This document shows, one piece after another, positions 60,780-64,000 of a stretch of DNA of 64,000 nt. Under the pieces are notes generated by a model. The model saw only the letters and a list, made by a program, of their open reading frames with translations, did not search any database and was not told the origin of the DNA. Location of the stretch: assembly GCF_021172165.1 (NCBI RefSeq), contig NZ_CP089096.1:1488001-1552000 (forward strand), read 5' to 3'. Source of the stretch: Flavobacterium channae (lineage in GTDB: Bacteria; Bacteroidota; Bacteroidia; Flavobacteriales; Flavobacteriaceae). Both the position numbers and the translations under genes were made by a program. Position 1 is the first letter of the stretch. Every line of letters starts with the position of its first letter.

Positions 60780-63125
60780 TTACCCAATTACTTCCAACTT
60801 TGCAAATCGCAACAACAATTTTTTCAATCCACCCACATCAAAGCGAATTTCAGCTTTTTTATCAGCTCCTACTCCTTCTATGTTTACGATTTGACCTTTT
60901 CCAAAACGTTCGTGCATTACGATATTTCCAACCGTTAAATTGGCATCAACCGAATTAGATCCTCCTGAATTACTAGAAACAGGTTTTAAACGTCTAATAT
61001 TAGCTGTAGGACTTGGTTGGTCTTGTGTTAAATATTTTGGCGGTGTTCCAGCAGTTGGCTTTGATAAACGCAATTTTGATTTATCAATATCACCAAAAAC
61101 ATCAATATCCATAACTGGTTTGTATCGATAAACTGAATCAACAGGATTCAAATATTCCAAATACTGATCGTTAATTTCTTCTATAAAACGAGAAGGTTCA
61201 CTATCTACTAGTTTACCCCAACGATAACGCGATTGCGCATAAGTCAAATACGCTTGATGTTCGGCACGTGTTAGTGCAACATAAAACAAACGACGCTCTT
61301 CTTCTAATTCGCTACGCGTGTTCAAACTCATAGCACTCGGAAACAAATCTTCTTCTAAACCAACAATAAACACATGTGGAAACTCTAATCCTTTCGCCAA
61401 GTGAATTGTCATTAGCGCTACTCTATCATCATCACCAGTATCTTTATCTAAATCGGTAGCTAAAGCAACGTCTTCTAAAAACTCTGCTAAAGCACCTCTT
61501 GCACCATCAATTTCCTTTTGCCCTTCTGTAAAATCTTTAATACCGTTTAATAATTCTTCGATATTTTCAATTTTAGCTATTCCTTCTGGAGTTCCATCTT
61601 TCTTAAGTTCTTGAACCAAACCTGTTTTCTTAGTAACATGATCCGTTAAGAAAAATGCATCTTGATTTTCATTAACAACCTGAAAGCTTTTAATCATAGT
61701 AACAAAGTCATGAATTTTAGTCTTTGTTCCTGAATTCAGTTTCAAATCAATTTTATCGATGTGCTCCATTACTTCAAAAATAGAACGCTTGTAATGATTT
61801 GCAGCAACCGTTAATTTCTCAACTGTTGTATCTCCAATTCCTCTAGCAGGATAATTAATTACACGTACTAAAGCTTCTTCATCTTTAGGATTAATAACCA
61901 ATCGCAAATACGCTAAAACATCTTTAATCTCTTTACGCTGATAAAATGACAATCCACCATAAATACGATATGGAATATCGCGTTTACGCAAGGCATCTTC
62001 CATAGCACGCGATTGCGCATTCGTACGATACAAAATAGCAAATTGTCCGTTGAGCATTTGGTTTTGCATTTTTTGCTCAAAAATGGTTGCTGCTACAAAA
62101 CGACCTTCTTCACTATCTGTTAAACTTCGATGGACTTTTATTTTCGGACCATCATCATTCGAAGTCCAAACAATTTTATCAAGTTTTGTTTTATTCTTAT
62201 CTATTACATTATTTGCCGCTTCTACAATATTTTTAGAAGAACGATAATTTTGTTCCAAACGATACAATTGTACGTTTTCGTAATCTTTTTGGAAATTTAA
62301 AATATTATTGATGTTGGCACCACGGAAAGCATAAATACTTTGTGCATCATCTCCTACTACACAAATATTTTGGAATCTATCTGATAAAGCCCTTACAATT
62401 AGGTATTGCGAATGATTCGTATCTTGATACTCATCTACTAAAATGTATCGGAATCTGTCTTGATATTTGGCTAAAACATCTGGAAAAAGATTCAAAAGCT
62501 CGTTAGTTTTTAACAACAAATCATCAAAATCCATAGCTCCCGATTTAAAGCAACGCTCTACATATTGCTGATAAATCTCACCCATTCGAGGCTTTTTGCT
62601 CATGGCATCGGCTTCTTGCAATTCAGGATTATTAAAATAAGCTTTTACAGTGATTAATGAGTTTTTATAAGATGATATTCTACCCAAAATCTGTTTTGGC
62701 TTGTAGATATCTTTATCCAATTGCATTTCTTTTATAATAGCGCCAATCAATCGAACAGAATCCTGAGTATCATAAATGGTAAAATTTGAAGGGTAACCCA
62801 ATTTATCCGCTTCATTTCTTAAGATTTTAGCAAAAACTGAGTGGAAAGTTCCCATCCAAAGGTTTTTAGCTTCGTTGTTCCCTACAATGTCTGCAATACG
62901 TTTTTTCATTTCACGTGCTGCTTTATTAGTAAAGGTTAAAGCTAAAATATTAAATGCGTCTACACCCTGACTCATTAAATTAGCTATACGAACTGTTAAT
63001 ACACGGGTTTTACCAGATCCTGCTCCTGCAATTACAATCATAGGTCCGTCTTTTTGCAAAACCGGAGCTTGTTGTGCTTCATTCAATTGGCTTATATATC
63101 GCTGCATTTTATCCATAAGGTGCAT
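60780..63125 (-). CDS. UvrD/PcrA-family DNA helicase
   Basis: 781 residues, a superfamily 1A 3'-5' helicase of repair and replication restart. Motifs: Q-motif LNEAQQAPV, Walker A IAGAGSGKTRVL (33-42), Walker B LVDEYQDTNHSQY, motif III VGDDAQSIYAFRGA, motif IV YRLEQNYRSS, motif V VALMTIHLAKGLEFPHVFI, motif VI FYVALTRAEHQAYL. The Ser-rich tail followed by a C-terminal Tudor-like domain (VGNIVMHERFGKGQIVNIEG) is the PcrA/UvrD type. The start at 63125 could also be the ATG at 63116 (MDKMQRY). Confidence 0.93.
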   Translation of the reverse strand: MHLMDKMQRYISQLNEAQQAPVLQKDGPMIVIAGAGSGKTRVLTVRIANLMSQGVDAFNILALTFTNKAAREMKKRIADIVGNNEAKNLWMGTFHSVFAKILRNEADKLGYPSNFTIYDTQDSVRLIGAIIKEMQLDKDIYKPKQILGRISSYKNSLITVKAYFNNPELQEADAMSKKPRMGEIYQQYVERCFKSGAMDFDDLLLKTNELLNLFPDVLAKYQDRFRYILVDEYQDTNHSQYLIVRALSDRFQNICVVGDDAQSIYAFRGANINNILNFQKDYENVQLYRLEQNYRSSKNIVEAANNVIDKNKTKLDKIVWTSNDDGPKIKVHRSLTDSEEGRFVAATIFEQKMQNQMLNGQFAILYRTNAQSRAMEDALRKRDIPYRIYGGLSFYQRKEIKDVLAYLRLVINPKDEEALVRVINYPARGIGDTTVEKLTVAANHYKRSIFEVMEHIDKIDLKLNSGTKTKIHDFVTMIKSFQVVNENQDAFFLTDHVTKKTGLVQELKKDGTPEGIAKIENIEELLNGIKDFTEGQKEIDGARGALAEFLEDVALATDLDKDTGDDDRVALMTIHLAKGLEFPHVFIVGLEEDLFPSAMSLNTRSELEEERRLFYVALTRAEHQAYLTYAQSRYRWGKLVDSEPSRFIEEINDQYLEYLNPVDSVYRYKPVMDIDVFGDIDKSKLRLSKPTAGTPPKYLTQDQPSPTANIRRLKPVSSNSGGSNSVDANLTVGNIVMHERFGKGQIVNIEGVGADKKAEIRFDVGGLKKLLLRFAKLEVIG

Positions 63126-63143
63126 TTCTTTTTATCTAATTTA

Positions 63144-63174
63144 CAAAAATACATTTTGAAATGGGTTAATACAA
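63144..63174 (-). promoter_or_regulatory. Promoter of the UvrD/PcrA helicase gene
   Basis: On the minus strand TTTTG, 20 bases, then TATTTTTG: an excellent match to TTG-N19/20-TAnnTTTG. The start codon follows about 18 bases later. Confidence 0.7.
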
Positions 63175-63222
63175 AAGAAGTTATCAACTCTTTTTAAGAT
63201 AATACCAACAAAAGAAAATCTA

Positions 63223-63253
63223 TTTGAATTTTAATAATTTTAATCTTAATTTG
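63223..63253 (+). promoter_or_regulatory. Candidate promoter of the downstream membrane-protein gene
   Basis: TTTG, 19 bases, then TTAATTTG (one mismatch from TAnnTTTG), 24 bases before the ATG. Confidence 0.5.
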
Positions 63254-63277
63254 CGTAAAAATTAAACCAATTGAACT

Positions 63278-63802
63278 ATGCCAATCGAAGATAAATTACT
63301 TGAAATTGCTGCTTATACGTTACCTGCAATTGTTACTGGTGGAGTAGCATTTGTAATGATGCAAAAATTTTACAGAAACGAAGAGAATAAGCGTAAATTT
63401 GAATTGTTAAGAGAAAATCAAAAGCAAGCATTACCAATACGTTTACAAGCGTATGAGCGTATGGTTTTATTTTTAGAGCGAATTAACCCTGCGCAACTCT
63501 TGTTACGTGTAGCACCAATTAGTCAATCAAAAGATGATTACGCTACCTTGTTAGTTCATCACATTCAAACAGAATATGAGCACAATTTAACACAACAAAT
63601 ATATTTAACTTCAGAAACTTGGGACATTGTGTTGAAAGCTAAAAATAGTACGGTACAAATTATTCGTAAAAATGCAGCTCGAGAAGACATTACAAATGCT
63701 GATAAATTAAGAGAAGCCATAATGATAGAAATGACTGAAAATGAAGCTCCAAGTACAATTGGAATTAGCTATCTGAAAGAAGAATTGAAAAGAGTTTTTT
63801 AA
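63278..63802 (+). CDS. Conserved membrane-anchored hypothetical protein
   Basis: 174 residues. One N-terminal membrane helix (AAYTLPAIVTGGVAFVMMQKFY) is followed by a cytoplasmic helical region containing PIRLQAYERMVLFLERINP, HIQTEYEHNLTQQIYL and a long charged segment. I recall proteins of this pattern as uncharacterised in Bacteroidetes (perhaps the DUF7935 family), but this is memory, not a search. The gene is divergent from the helicase and ends in a terminator. Confidence 0.75.
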   Translation: MPIEDKLLEIAAYTLPAIVTGGVAFVMMQKFYRNEENKRKFELLRENQKQALPIRLQAYERMVLFLERINPAQLLLRVAPISQSKDDYATLLVHHIQTEYEHNLTQQIYLTSETWDIVLKAKNSTVQIIRKNAAREDITNADKLREAIMIEMTENEAPSTIGISYLKEELKRVF

Positions 63803-63806
63803 ATAC

Positions 63807-63837
63807 AAATCCCGAGTTGAAGCTCAGGATTTTTTTT
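63807..63837 (+). terminator. Intrinsic terminator near the window end
   Basis: AAATCC-C-GAG pairs with CTC-A-GGATTT around TTGAAG with one mismatch, followed by a T-run. It may serve the convergent partial gene as well. Confidence 0.7.
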
Positions 63838-64000
63838 ATTTTTCGTTTAAGAACTTCCAATACAACTCTTTCATGGTTTCATCTGAAGTCGATGCTAATT
63901 TTTCAACTAGTGTTCTGTATTGTGGTTTTTTGAGTAATAAGCGAACATTATCTCTTCCAAACTTAGTGAACTGCCATTTGTGATGCACTGTTGCTTTAAA
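63836..64000 (-). CDS. C-terminal part of an unidentified gene (runs off the window)
   Basis: 54 residues plus a TAA stop are open on the minus strand up to the window edge. They read KATVHHKWQFTKFGRDNV and end MKELYWKFLNEK. There are no stops, and charged and aromatic residues are well spread, so it is probably the end of a real gene. I do not recognise the family. The start lies beyond the window. Confidence 0.65.
   Translation of the reverse strand, partial: FKATVHHKWQFTKFGRDNVRLLLKKPQYRTLVEKLASTSDETMKELYWKFLNEK

Noticed and set aside
60584..60958. 124-codon frame on the + strand across the GIY-YIG gene and the uvrD end
   Set aside because: It runs antisense through two genes and the inverted repeat; no domain, no promoter.
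1..64000. CRISPR array, prophage, rRNA operon or classical IS element
   Set aside because: No regularly spaced direct repeats, no phage structural or integrase genes, no transposase frames and no rRNA-like sequence were found on reading through the window.

Overview
The window is a strongly AT-rich chromosomal segment from a member of the Flavobacteriaceae, most likely Flavobacterium or a close relative. Several things point there: type IX secretion (T9SS) sorting domains of both type A and type B, TonB-dependent outer-membrane receptor architecture, promoters of the TTG-N19/20-TAnnTTTG type, almost no Shine-Dalgarno sequences before genes, and a typical flavobacterial gene set (clpC, ettA, the threonine operon, histidine degradation, acyl-CoA carboxylase). 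I see no rRNA, CRISPR array, prophage or classical insertion sequence. The content is mostly core chromosome with small accessory islands.

Layout: 1-4.6 kb holds secreted proteins, including a 892-residue type B T9SS substrate, and a three-gene tRNA operon (Ser-GCT, Pro-TGG, Arg-TCT). 4.8-15.6 kb carries a thiolase, an NlpC/P60 hydrolase, a TPR protein, gyrA, clpC, a two-domain protease-like/RimK ATP-grasp fusion, a tiny GldL-like membrane protein and a YetF-like protein. 15.6-22.2 kb has hutH and then the threonine operon, thrA-thrB-thrC, preceded by an unannotated 38-codon threonine-rich leader peptide. thrA is split by a one-base frameshift. 22.3-31 kb has gcvT, yebC, a small island with REP-like palindromes around a frameshifted membrane gene, a cysteine-synthase-like enzyme, oligopeptidase B, ybaB, a TauE-type permease and threonine aldolase. 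31-43 kb has prfB with its programmed +1 frameshift, an acyl-CoA carboxylase beta subunit, a long RluA pseudouridine synthase, an M1 peptidase, menE with a CPBP protease, an ArsC-like protein and an outer-membrane beta-barrel receptor. 43-54.8 kb has CorA, hutI-crcB, formimidoylglutamase, a DEAD-box helicase, a TPR hybrid histidine kinase, ettA and holA. 54.8-64 kb has a solitary HsdR_N nuclease-domain gene, a glycosyltransferase, an OmpA-like lipoprotein, a two-gene secreted cassette, Sua5, a GIY-YIG nuclease bracketed by inverted repeats, and a UvrD/PcrA helicase.

Functional links: thrA, thrB and thrC convert aspartate to threonine and are probably controlled by attenuation through the Thr-rich leader. 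Threonine aldolase and GcvT connect threonine to glycine and one-carbon metabolism. HutH, HutI and formimidoylglutamase are three of the four steps of histidine degradation, found at three separate loci in this window; hutU is not here.

The items most worth a second look are the thr leader and attenuator, the GIY-YIG gene enclosed by about 52-bp inverted repeats, the REP-like pair with an A_AAA_AAA frameshift gene between its copies, the Val at GyrA position 82, the CorA GQN motif, and several promoters whose -7 box lies only 4-5 bases from the start codon.
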